From Alcaligenaceae bacterium (GTDB lineage: Bacteria > Pseudomonadota > Gammaproteobacteria > Burkholderiales > Burkholderiaceae_B), in assembly GCA_030538235.1 (NCBI GenBank), contig JAUNUJ010000001.1, positions 335,849-399,848 on the forward strand: a stretch of 64,000 bases of DNA, given 5' to 3'. The position numbers were made by a program, and so were the translations under genes. The notes under the pieces were generated by a model. The model saw nothing but the letters and a program-made list of their open reading frames with translations. It did no database searches and was not told where the DNA came from. Positions 35,425 to 43,805 of this stretch are shown here, piece by piece. Within the stretch, counting starts at the first letter, position 1, and each line of letters opens with the position of its first letter.

Positions 35425-36222
35425 ATGCAATTCGATTTAGTGGTCAATACTCGACCGGCGCACAAAAGCTCGGAGCTTCTAAATTTGTTGACTGATTTTG
35501 AGCAGTTGAGTTTACCTGCTCTGACTTTGTTACCACTAAATTTTGAATTGCCGAAAAATTGGCAAAGCAATGACTTTGTTTTTTTTGTGAGTCAATTCGC
35601 TGTCGATAGTTTTTTTGCCCGCCTTAAAACCTTAGGACTCGATTGGCCGAACTCATTATTTGCCGCTGCCGTAGGTCAAGTATCGGCAGACGCCTTAATT
35701 GCTCAGGGTGTTGCTGTCAATAAGGTCTTGGTCGCACCACAGGGAGAGGCGGACTCAGAGTCCTTTTTAGACTGGTTCCAAAGTAATTATCAAGCGCCCA
35801 AACAGGTCATGATTGTACGCGCAGAGCATGGACGCAACTGGTTAAATGAGCAGCTACAAAAGCGTCAGGTTAAAACGACTTTTTTAGCGGTTTATCAGCG
35901 TGGAGCGGCCACTTGGTCGGTGTCAGATAAGCAGCCTTTATTGGATTTATTAGCCACCAAACCGCAAGCAAGAGTCTGCTGGCTGCTGACTAGCCGAGAA
36001 AGCGTCGATGCGGTGCTTAGCCAATGGCAACAAGAGCCTTTGCTTGCTGAATTATGTTGGCAGCATGATTTCTTAGTCTTTCATCCGCGTATCGCGGAAC
36101 ATTTAAAACATAAACAATTAAGCTATGCGCCGAACTATCGGGGTAAGTTGAGTGTGCATCTATGTCAACCGGATAACCCAAGTATTGTAGAGACTCTGCA
36201 GCGATTGTGCAGCAAAGGATAG
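35425..36222 (+). CDS. hemD: Uroporphyrinogen-III synthase HemD
   Basis: Closes hydroxymethylbilane into uroporphyrinogen III. This family is poorly conserved. Support comes from position directly after hemC, length 265, the N-terminal VNTRPAHKSSEL, FVSQFAVDSFF near residue 52, AAVGQVSADAL near 84 and LLTSRESVDAVL in the second lobe. It is followed 4 bp later by the pabB-pabC fusion. Confidence 0.9.
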   Translation: MQFDLVVNTRPAHKSSELLNLLTDFEQLSLPALTLLPLNFELPKNWQSNDFVFFVSQFAVDSFFARLKTLGLDWPNSLFAAAVGQVSADALIAQGVAVNKVLVAPQGEADSESFLDWFQSNYQAPKQVMIVRAEHGRNWLNEQLQKRQVKTTFLAVYQRGAATWSVSDKQPLLDLLATKPQARVCWLLTSRESVDAVLSQWQQEPLLAELCWQHDFLVFHPRIAEHLKHKQLSYAPNYRGKLSVHLCQPDNPSIVETLQRLCSKG

Positions 36223-36226
36223 AATT

Positions 36227-38128
36227 TTGACTACTCAATCATTAAATCACTTTGTTCTATTAGATGATGTCTCAAGTGATAGGGCGACCTTGTTGAGCGA
36301 TTTTCACAGTCATTTGTGCTTTGATGTGGCACAGCTTAGTCAACTGGATAGTGCGGTTTCCGGTGCTTGGGAGCAGGGTTTATCGACATTTTTCTATATA
36401 CCCTATGAGTTTGGGGTGGAGCTTGTTAATGAGCAGCTTAGTCCCGAAGTCCATGATCATTTGAATCGTCATATTCATGTCTTTTGTTTTAGAAAAAAGC
36501 AGAGTCTGAATAGTGACGAGATTCGTCAATATTTAGATTCTCATCCTGATGAGGCAGCAGGTATTGCCGAGGCTAAACTTTCAATAGGGCCCGATGATTT
36601 TTATCAAAAGATTGAGGCTGTTCGTGCGGCGATTAGTCGTGGTGATCTCTATCAGATTAATTTCACAACCACTTTGGATTTTAAAAGCTATGGCCATCCG
36701 CTCGCCTTATACCGTCGCTTGCGTAAACAGCAGCAAGTGCCTTATGGGGCGCTTGCACATTTGCCCATAGAAAATCAGCCCTGGTTATTGTGCTTTTCGC
36801 CGGAGTTGTTTTTGGAAATCCTTCCTGACGCCATGATACGCGCTAAGCCGATGAAGGGCACTGCGCCTATCTTAGATGATGGTCAAGACGAGCAACGAGC
36901 ACTCGATTTAAAACGCGATCTCAAGAATCGCGCTGAAAATTTGATGATTGTTGACTTGTTGCGCAATGACCTTGGCCGTATTGCCAACATAGGACAGGTC
37001 AAAGTCCCGGCTTTATTTGAGGTGAATCGTTTTGGTGCCGTGTGGCAAATGACCAGCACGATTGAAGCGCAAATGCCGAGCAATCTAAAACTATCCGAGT
37101 TGATACAAGCAACTTTTCCTTGTGGTTCGATAACCGGTGCGCCTAAGAAAATGAGCATGCAGTTAATTAACCAGTTGGAACAAAGACAAAGAGGAATTTA
37201 TACTGGCAGTATAGGTTTAATCGAAGCGAATTCGGATGCGGAACCGCTTAATTCGCTGTCTTTTTTCGGTCAGCTCAATGTGATGATTAGAAGCTTTCAT
37301 TTGCAAGAGGTTGATGGCCACTACCAAGCCTCTGTGGGGGTTGGTTCAGGTGTGGTGATTGATAGTCAACCCGAACTGGAATATGAAGAATGTCTATGGA
37401 AAGTGCGTTTTCTTTTGGGCCTAGTACCCGAATTTGGTATTTTTGAAACCATGCGCTGGGAAAATGGCGCTTGTGTGCTGTTAGAGCGGCATAAAGCACG
37501 TTTGCTTAGTTCTGCTGAAGCGCTACGATATCCACTAACTGCAGAGGCCTTGGCGCAGGCGTGGTGCTATTTTTTGCAAGAACTACCGAAGCAGGGCGTA
37601 TATAGACTAAAGTTAAGCCTGCAACCAAATCAACACGTCACACAAAGCCACAAAAATAGCTGGCGCTTTGAATTTAACACCGATTTTAGCTTAGTTGCCA
37701 CACTGTATGAACTTGAAGAGTTAGCGCCTAATCAGTCGCTTTTAGTTAATAAAAACTCAGTCTTTCAGCTGGATTATTTAAGTCGTCATAAAACCGACCA
37801 ACGAAGTGTTTATGATCTTGTATTAAATCAAGCGACCACTGATGGAGCCTTTGATCAACTACTTTTTGACCACGAGTTGACACTCCTAGAGGGCGCTCGC
37901 AGCAACGTTTTCTTGAAAATTGATGGTCAATGGTATACACCATGTCATGAATTACCATTATTAAATGGGGTGATGCGACAGGAAGTCATGGCAAATCCTT
38001 GGCATTATCTGGGCGCTCAGGAAGTTATTGAGGCTCATTTGCATTATGATGACGTCATCAAGGCTGAAGAGATCGCCCTAAGCAATGCGTTGCGCGGATT
38101 AATTCGGGTAAAGCGCTTATTAGTTTAA
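36227..38128 (+). CDS. pabB: Fused aminodeoxychorismate synthase component I / aminodeoxychorismate lyase
   Basis: A 633-residue PabB-PabC fusion giving p-aminobenzoate for folate synthesis. The PabB part (about 100-395) has GDLYQINFT, the chorismate-binding RAKPMKGTAP, LRNDLGRI and GSITGAPKKM. The PabC part (about 400-633) is a class IV PLP lyase with FGIFETMRWENG, candidate PLP Lys522 in LSRHKTDQR and LEGARSNVFL. The start is TTG (36227), 7 nt after AAAGGA; no in-frame ATG precedes the conserved domain. It sits between hemD and hemX. The glutaminase PabA must be supplied elsewhere. Confidence 0.9.
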   Translation: MTTQSLNHFVLLDDVSSDRATLLSDFHSHLCFDVAQLSQLDSAVSGAWEQGLSTFFYIPYEFGVELVNEQLSPEVHDHLNRHIHVFCFRKKQSLNSDEIRQYLDSHPDEAAGIAEAKLSIGPDDFYQKIEAVRAAISRGDLYQINFTTTLDFKSYGHPLALYRRLRKQQQVPYGALAHLPIENQPWLLCFSPELFLEILPDAMIRAKPMKGTAPILDDGQDEQRALDLKRDLKNRAENLMIVDLLRNDLGRIANIGQVKVPALFEVNRFGAVWQMTSTIEAQMPSNLKLSELIQATFPCGSITGAPKKMSMQLINQLEQRQRGIYTGSIGLIEANSDAEPLNSLSFFGQLNVMIRSFHLQEVDGHYQASVGVGSGVVIDSQPELEYEECLWKVRFLLGLVPEFGIFETMRWENGACVLLERHKARLLSSAEALRYPLTAEALAQAWCYFLQELPKQGVYRLKLSLQPNQHVTQSHKNSWRFEFNTDFSLVATLYELEELAPNQSLLVNKNSVFQLDYLSRHKTDQRSVYDLVLNQATTDGAFDQLLFDHELTLLEGARSNVFLKIDGQWYTPCHELPLLNGVMRQEVMANPWHYLGAQEVIEAHLHYDDVIKAEEIALSNALRGLIRVKRLLV

Positions 38129-38321
38129 ACTTTATCAATTAAGTACTTAGTAATTCGTGATAAATTGCATTAATGCTTAATCCGTCGTTGTGATTGGTAT
38201 AGAATCAAAAAGATAGTAAAATTCTAAATCACAATAGAATTGCCTCTTTAGGCACTAATTTAATGATAAAAATATCAGTCCTATCAAGGCTAACAACTTA
38301 ATCATCTGAAGGAAATGCAAT

Positions 38322-40337
38322 ATGGCCAAAAGTCGTAATCGTAATAATCAGGGTGGCGATCGCCCGGAAGATATTGAAAACACTACTGATGCAGAAATTC
38401 TAGACCAAGATGATCAAGTTGAAGATCAATTGATTGAAGAGGAGGCGCAAGAGCCAATGGCTAATGACAATGATCAATTACAGCAAGTTGAGACCATAAC
38501 CGAAACTGATAACTCGACTGAGGTTGAGCAACAGACTGCAGCTTATGCAGACAGTCCTAAGAAAAAGGGCAATAACGTAGTCTGGTATGGTGTTGCCGCT
38601 GTGTTAGTGGCGGCGGCTGTGGGTGGTATCTATTATTCCAACCAGGATGAAGGCAAAACTCTGACTCCCGGTACGGTAAATCAGCCAACAGCAGAAGCCA
38701 ATCCTATTCAGGAAGTGCCTGCCGATACGCAGGGACTCGAGAGTAATGACCCACCCTTAAGTGAAACTGAAGTTCCTGAGCCGAGCGCTTCTGAAGCGTT
38801 CAGCACAGAGGTTGGCGAAGAAGAGTCCAAGGCTAAATTTATGGGCACTGAGACCACATCAACAGCCGCTGCCGATGAGTCAGTTCCAGCTGATGCTAAT
38901 TCTGATGTCGCTAGTGCCGCTGATGTAGTAGAGCATCAGTCAGGTGCTGAGCTGGATACTGACACTGCAGAAGCGCCAGATGTCGCTAGCGGTGAGTCTG
39001 TTGCACAGGAATCCTCTGCAGCTGATGAGTCAGTTCCAGGTGAGCTTGGCTCGATCGTTAGCCCAGAAGTAGGCATTGGGGCTTTTGAGCAAGAAGCGCT
39101 TGCCAAAGGTGAGAAAAGCACTGAAGAAATGACTTCCATGGATGAACCAAATGCCGAGATGGTGCCGGCATCTGAAGTCGAGGTTGTTGAAAGCTCTGAG
39201 CCGGTTGTTTCAGCATCTGAGCTTTCTGAAGCTGAGGGGTCGATTGAAGAGCCTGTTGTAGCAAGCGAGTTAGCGACCGATGTGACAGCTCAAGAGTTGC
39301 CGCCGGTGGCAAATGCTGAGGAAACTGCCCCTGTAGAAGCGGTAATTGTAGAAAGCACTCCGACGGTTGAAGCCGAGCAGCTTCAGTCAGCGAATCCTGA
39401 ATTAATTGCTGAATTAGAGCGTGAATACGAAGTACTTAATGCTCGTCAACAACAGGAAATTCGTCGATTACAAGAAGAGTTGGCCGGTATGCAGCAGCAT
39501 TTGCAAGATACTAATACCAGCGCTGAAAACTTGCTTCTCAATGACGTTTCCCGTTTGATGCAGTCTGCGGAAAATGAATTGCGTTTTAATGCTAACGTGC
39601 CTAATGCTGTTTCTATCTTGACTGTTGCTCAGCGCATTACTGCTGAATCTAAAAACCGCATGCTTGAGGGTTTAGTCGGTGCGATTGGTGCTGATATCGT
39701 GGCTTTAAAATCCAGCGAATTTGCAACAACTGAGGATATGTTCAGACAGGTTCAACAGCTTGCATTACTGATTGATACAGCACCTTTGAACACCCCTGAT
39801 TACAAATCTCACAGTCAGCTGATGTTACCTACACCGACTGCTGAAGGTACCGCAGGCGTTGAAAGTACTGCTGTCGATGTAGCTCCTCCAGCGACTGATG
39901 CTGTCGATGCAGACAGTAAGTGGTATGAGCGCACGTGGACTCAAACTAAATCATTTGCTTCTAAAGCTTATGGTGCAGTAGCTAGTGATTTAGGCGAGTT
40001 AGTTCGCGTTGAAAAGCTATCCGATCCGAATTCAGGGCTTTTATCTTCTGAGCAAGCGGGTATTATGCGCAATAACCTGAAGATGCAGTTAAGCTTTGCA
40101 CAACAAGCGTTGATGAGTAGACAGCAGGGCGTATGGCAAACTTCGCTAATGACAGTGGAGCAAGCGTTAGCTCAATATTTCCGCCCAGATGCGGCAGAAA
40201 CTGTACAGGCTCAAACCATGTTAGCTGAATTAAGAAAAGCCTCTGTTCAACCGACGATGCCGGATATTGCGCATAGCCGTCGAGCCTTGTCTGAAACCTA
40301 TGAACAACTGCGTGTTCAGCGTAATTTTCAGGAGTAA
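38322..40337 (+). CDS. hemX: HemX-like membrane protein with a long acidic linker
   Basis: 671 residues. Order of parts: an acidic cytoplasmic N-terminus (1-80), one membrane helix (about 85-104), a very acidic Ala/Ser/Glu/Val-rich linker of about 250 residues (105-355), a coiled coil (about 358-398) and a C-terminal HemX domain (DLGELVRVEKLSDPNSGLLS, MRNNLKMQLSFAQQALMSR). HemX-type proteins lie between hemD and hemY in beta/gammaproteobacteria; their role in haem synthesis is not settled. The linker is far longer than usual and contains the repeat AADESVP at 183-189 and 233-239. A GAAGGAAAT ribosome site precedes the ATG. Confidence 0.88.
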   Translation: MAKSRNRNNQGGDRPEDIENTTDAEILDQDDQVEDQLIEEEAQEPMANDNDQLQQVETITETDNSTEVEQQTAAYADSPKKKGNNVVWYGVAAVLVAAAVGGIYYSNQDEGKTLTPGTVNQPTAEANPIQEVPADTQGLESNDPPLSETEVPEPSASEAFSTEVGEEESKAKFMGTETTSTAAADESVPADANSDVASAADVVEHQSGAELDTDTAEAPDVASGESVAQESSAADESVPGELGSIVSPEVGIGAFEQEALAKGEKSTEEMTSMDEPNAEMVPASEVEVVESSEPVVSASELSEAEGSIEEPVVASELATDVTAQELPPVANAEETAPVEAVIVESTPTVEAEQLQSANPELIAELEREYEVLNARQQQEIRRLQEELAGMQQHLQDTNTSAENLLLNDVSRLMQSAENELRFNANVPNAVSILTVAQRITAESKNRMLEGLVGAIGADIVALKSSEFATTEDMFRQVQQLALLIDTAPLNTPDYKSHSQLMLPTPTAEGTAGVESTAVDVAPPATDAVDADSKWYERTWTQTKSFASKAYGAVASDLGELVRVEKLSDPNSGLLSSEQAGIMRNNLKMQLSFAQQALMSRQQGVWQTSLMTVEQALAQYFRPDAAETVQAQTMLAELRKASVQPTMPDIAHSRRALSETYEQLRVQRNFQE

Positions 40338-40340
40338 CTA

Positions 40341-41687
40341 ATGAAAACAGTCATTAAATTACTCTTATTAATCGCCGTTGCAGTGTTTGCCGGAATCACT
40401 TTACAGGACACTACGGGTTATGTCAGCTTAGTCGTTAATGACGAACGTCGTACCGTCAGTCTGGTAGTCGGTCTTTTGTTCTTGGTATTGGCGTTTTTCG
40501 TTTTATATATCCTTTTACGTATTGTTTCACGCCTGCTTAACGCACCAAAAGACATTGATAATTGGCGCGAGAAGCGTCGTACTCGTCGAGATCTTGGGCT
40601 TTTAGAGCGTGGCTGGATGGGCTGGTTAGAGGGACGCGTTGATGTAGCAGAAAAAGACTTTAATAAGTTACACAGTACGACACATAGCGAGCAGCGTCAG
40701 GTTTTAGCCAGTTTGGCGGCAGCCAAGGCAGCCCATCAGGCGAATGACAATCTTAAACGCGATGAGATGTTGGCTTTAAGTCTTGATAAGGCGATGAGTT
40801 ATCCTGAACTTTATGATGCTGCAGTCACTGTAAAGGCAGAGATCTTATTAGATCAAAGCAAAAGTGACGAAGCGATTATGCTTTTAGAGAAACTCAACGA
40901 GTCACATCCTAATCAGATCCATTTGCGTAAACTGTTGCTACGTGCTTATAAGCAAGCAGGTCGTTTACGTGAAGTGATTAAGGAAGCACGTTATCTACTT
41001 AAGAAAAAGAAAATCGACGTTAATTATGCCGAAGATTTGATTCAAACGTCCGCCCACACGATTATTTCCTCGCCTTCTGAGATGCTATGGGAATCTGTTT
41101 ACGATCAGTTGACGGCTCAGGAACAAAGTAAACCGGCTATCGCCATTGCCGCATCACGCCGCTATGCTGATAGAAACGATTATAAACAGGTGATGAAGGT
41201 TCTTGAGAAGTCCTACGAGACGGATTACGATCCACTGATTCTTGAGGAGTATCTGGAGGTTGATGTCAAGGAGCAGCAATCACAGCGTCTTGCCAAGGTG
41301 CAAAAATGGTTGGAAAATGATCCTGAAAATCCCGATTTGTTGCGCGCCGCAGGCCACTTATGCTTATTGGAGCAATTATGGGGTCAAGCTGAGCGTTATC
41401 TGACTAAGAGTTTGGTACGCAAAGCTGATGCACGTACTCATGCTTTATTAGGTACTTTATATGACCGTATGTCAAAACCTGAAGAGGCGCTTAAACATTG
41501 GCGTAGAGGATCCTCTGCGGTGATTGTATTGCCTGGAGCGTCTGCTTTACCATCAGCAGATACGAGAAATGATCCTTTAAATCCACCGGATATGAAAAAC
41601 TTGGATGCACCCGATGACCACTTTATTTCATCGCGTGCGAAGTTGCAGACCATCAATAAAGATGAGTTGCCTGAGGATAAAGCATAA
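40341..41687 (+). CDS. hemY: HemY-type TPR membrane protein
   Basis: 448 residues. Two N-terminal membrane helices (about 4-22 and 40-62) form the HemY N-terminal domain (GYVSLVVNDERRTVSLVVGL). Tetratricopeptide-like helix pairs follow, for example DQSKSDEAIMLLEKLNESHPN and PEEALKHWRRGS near the end. It starts 3 bp after hemX and is the last gene of that transcript. This is the proteobacterial HemY (a TPR protein), not protoporphyrinogen oxidase of Bacillus. Its role in haem synthesis is inferred from gene order. Confidence 0.92.
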   Translation: MKTVIKLLLLIAVAVFAGITLQDTTGYVSLVVNDERRTVSLVVGLLFLVLAFFVLYILLRIVSRLLNAPKDIDNWREKRRTRRDLGLLERGWMGWLEGRVDVAEKDFNKLHSTTHSEQRQVLASLAAAKAAHQANDNLKRDEMLALSLDKAMSYPELYDAAVTVKAEILLDQSKSDEAIMLLEKLNESHPNQIHLRKLLLRAYKQAGRLREVIKEARYLLKKKKIDVNYAEDLIQTSAHTIISSPSEMLWESVYDQLTAQEQSKPAIAIAASRRYADRNDYKQVMKVLEKSYETDYDPLILEEYLEVDVKEQQSQRLAKVQKWLENDPENPDLLRAAGHLCLLEQLWGQAERYLTKSLVRKADARTHALLGTLYDRMSKPEEALKHWRRGSSAVIVLPGASALPSADTRNDPLNPPDMKNLDAPDDHFISSRAKLQTINKDELPEDKA

Positions 41688-41748
41688 GCAGTAGCTTAGC
41701 TTGATTTATAATTTTTTAATTTTAAGTTCTAACATTTTGAGGTAAATT

Positions 41749-42279
41749 ATGAGCTTAGTAAATGTCCCTGCCGGCTGCAATGCGCCGGATGAGTTCAATG
41801 TTGTGATTGAAATTCCGATGAACTCTGATCCAATCAAATACGAAGTTTGTGACAAAACAGGTGCGGTTGTTGTGGATCGTATTATGCTTGCAGCCATGCA
41901 TTATCCTTTAAACTATGGTTATATACCACAAACTTTATCGCTTGATGGTGACCCGGTTGATGTTTTGGTTAAAACGCCATATCCGATCCAGGCCGGTGCG
42001 GTTATCAAATGTCGTACTATCGGTGTCTTAGAGATGGAAGACGAAGCAGGTATTGACGCTAAACTGATTGCTGTACCTGTCGATAAGTTATACCCAGTGT
42101 ATGCATCAATTCAATCAATTGATGATTTACCTGAGTTAGAGCGCGCGCAAATCAAGCATTTCTTTGAGCATTACAAAGATCTGGAGCAGGGCAAATGGGT
42201 CAAGGTAACCGGCTGGAATACAGCTGAGGTTGCTAAAAATGAAATTACTGCCAGTATTGAACGCTTCAAGCCTGAATAA
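41749..42279 (+). CDS. ppa: Inorganic pyrophosphatase
   Basis: A soluble family I pyrophosphatase that hydrolyses PPi to two phosphates. Key blocks are [40 protein letters not shown] (metal Asp ligands) and [11 protein letters not shown] with the active Lys/Tyr. Length 176 is typical of the E. coli-type enzyme. GAGG lies before the ATG and a very strong terminator follows. Confidence 0.96.
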   Translation: MSLVNVPAGCNAPDEFNVVIEIPMNSDPIKYEVCDKTGAVVVDRIMLAAMHYPLNYGYIPQTLSLDGDPVDVLVKTPYPIQAGAVIKCRTIGVLEMEDEAGIDAKLIAVPVDKLYPVYASIQSIDDLPELERAQIKHFFEHYKDLEQGKWVKVTGWNTAEVAKNEITASIERFKPE

Positions 42280-42304
42280 TTTTGTTTCTTGATACTTTGT
42301 AAGC

Positions 42305-42342
42305 ACAAAAGCTGCATCCCTTCGATGCAGCTTTTGTTTTTT
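42305..42342 (+). terminator. Intrinsic terminator of ppa
   Basis: ACAAAAGCTGCATC and GATGCAGCTTTTGT form a perfect 14-bp stem with a 5-nt loop (CCTTC), followed by a T-run. Confidence 0.95.
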
Positions 42343-42818
42343 CAGAGATTGAATTGATTGCACGTGGCAACTTTATTAAAACATTAAACTGTGGTGTTGA
42401 GTAGACGCTTATTTAAGTCTAAACATTTAAAATGTAAACGGTCATTACATCATTACTTTACTCCTGCATTAGTTTTTATCCCCTCAATGCCTCAAATTTA
42501 GTTGCTGAGTTAATTAGCTCATTGTTCTTATTAAGACTATGATATGTCAAGGCGCGTATAGGCCCTTGATTGCGCTATTTAAGCTAATCCTCATGCTGCG
42601 AAGCAGCATGAAATAATATCGTGACTATGATGAGAAATTAAGCTGCTTAGTAAGTTCAAGTTTTTGAATCCAAGCTATTGCTGAAGTTAATTAATTTGGT
42701 AATAAAAAGTCGCATTTTTAACCCTTGGTAATACCCTAAGCGCTTAAATACGGTCTACACTTGACGCAGTTTCACTTGATTCTGCTTTTAAAGCAAATTA
42801 CATAAGGGGTAAAAAACC
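42343..42818. other. AT-rich intergenic stretch with one perfect hairpin
   Basis: About 475 bp with no credible gene on either strand. The only structure seen is TCATGCTGC-GAA-GCAGCATGA at 42591-42611, a perfect 9-bp stem with a 3-nt loop and no T-run. The right end must hold the promoter of the lipoprotein gene, which I could not define. Confidence 0.5.
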
Positions 42819-43190
42819 ATGAAATTAAATCTATTAATCGCATCTGTATTTGCATCTGTAGCATTAGTCGCTTGTGGTGATAGTGGTTCATCTAACAACG
42901 CAACAACATCCTCAGATGCACCGGCACCTACTGTTGAGTCGACCAACTCTTCTAATGCCGTCGTATCTACAACAGCTTCTGAAATTCCACCGATTTGTGC
43001 AGAGTATTTTGCTGCAATTGATGAGTTTGTTGCAAAATACCCTGAAATTGGCAATACCTATCAGGAAGCGGTAGCTACCACTAAAAAGCAGATTGAAGAT
43101 GCCGCAGCCGCTGATAAAGATTCCTTTGCAGCAGGTTGTCAAGCGTCTTATGACGCCTTCAAAGAAGCAGTTGCCAGTATGCCTCAATAA
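42819..43190 (+). CDS. Small lipoprotein, paralogue of the next gene (DUF5339-like)
   Basis: 123 residues. The signal ends in a lipobox (ALVAC, Cys19) and Asp follows at +2 after Gly (CGDSG), so the final membrane is uncertain. A Ser/Thr/Asn/Ala-rich linker (about 20-54) leads to a small helical domain starting IPPICAEYFAAIDEFVAKYP. Cys60 and Cys107 are conserved in the neighbour and could form a disulfide. The domain resembles DUF5339; function is unknown. The start has AAGGGG before the ATG, and a strong terminator follows. Confidence 0.75.
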   Translation: MKLNLLIASVFASVALVACGDSGSSNNATTSSDAPAPTVESTNSSNAVVSTTASEIPPICAEYFAAIDEFVAKYPEIGNTYQEAVATTKKQIEDAAAADKDSFAAGCQASYDAFKEAVASMPQ

Positions 43191-43250
43191 ATCTTAGTCC
43201 TGTTCTTCTCGCTTTATGGCGTCTCAGAAGGGCATTGTATTTAAGGTTAC

Positions 43251-43288
43251 AAAAAGGATGATAGATAAAAATCTATCATCCTTTTTTT
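43251..43288 (+). terminator. Intrinsic terminator of the lipoprotein gene
   Basis: AAAAAGGATGATAGAT and its exact complement form a 16-bp stem with an AAAA loop, ending in seven T residues. Confidence 0.95.
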
Positions 43289-43309
43289 GCTTGTCATAAA
43301 TCTTATATA

Positions 43310-43338
43310 TTGCCGACATCGTACTGACATATTACTAT
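43310..43338 (+). promoter_or_regulatory. Possible promoter of the second small secreted protein
   Basis: TTGCCG and TACTAT are 17 bp apart, each matching the sigma-70 consensus at four of six positions, about 60 bp before the gene. Confidence 0.3.
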
Positions 43339-43400
43339 GAAACAATGTCAGCTGCTTTTGGAGATAAAAGTTTCTTGTTTATGTTTTAAGGTTATATATT

Positions 43401-43664
43401 ATGAAATTAAAATTATTAGTCGCTGCTATATTTGCTTCAGCATCTTTTGCTACTCACGCATCTGCTATTCCACAAGTTTGTCAGGATTATTTTTCTGCTG
43501 TTGAAGAATTTGCTGCAAAACACCCACAAGTTGCTGACGTTTACAAGCAATCAATTGAAAGCACTAGACAACAATTAAACAGTGTACCGGGCGACAAATC
43601 GATGTTAGCTCCTGGTTGTCAAAGCGCTTTTGATGCCTTTAAGCAATCAACCGCTAGCATGTAA
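43401..43664 (+). CDS. Small periplasmic protein, paralogue of the preceding lipoprotein (DUF5339-like)
   Basis: 87 residues. A cleavable Sec signal ends in HASA (residue 22), with no lipobox. The mature part IPQVCQDYFSAVEEFAAKHP runs parallel to the lipoprotein domain, with Cys27 and Cys73 matching Cys60 and Cys107 there and similar spacing (46 versus 47). It ends FDAFKQSTASM, like YDAFKEAVASMPQ upstream. So the pair is a duplication in which one copy is anchored with a linker and the other is free. Function is unknown. It has its own terminator. Confidence 0.72.
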   Translation: MKLKLLVAAIFASASFATHASAIPQVCQDYFSAVEEFAAKHPQVADVYKQSIESTRQQLNSVPGDKSMLAPGCQSAFDAFKQSTASM

Positions 43665-43689
43665 GACAATCTGTATTGTTAATATAAGC

Positions 43690-43724
43690 AAAAAAGCTGT
43701 GACTCATAGAATCACAGCTTTTTT
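43690..43724. terminator. Terminator between the small secreted protein and valS
   Basis: AAAAAAGCTGTGA and TCACAGCTTTTTT form a 13-bp stem with a 9-nt loop. The A- and T-runs allow action in both directions for these convergent genes. Confidence 0.9.
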
Positions 43725-43805
43725 GTTTTTGGGTTAGCAGACTCAGCGCAGGTTTCAAGGTTTGACAGTTGAGCCGAGTCTAATCAGCTTATCTTCGCGG
43801 ACTAA

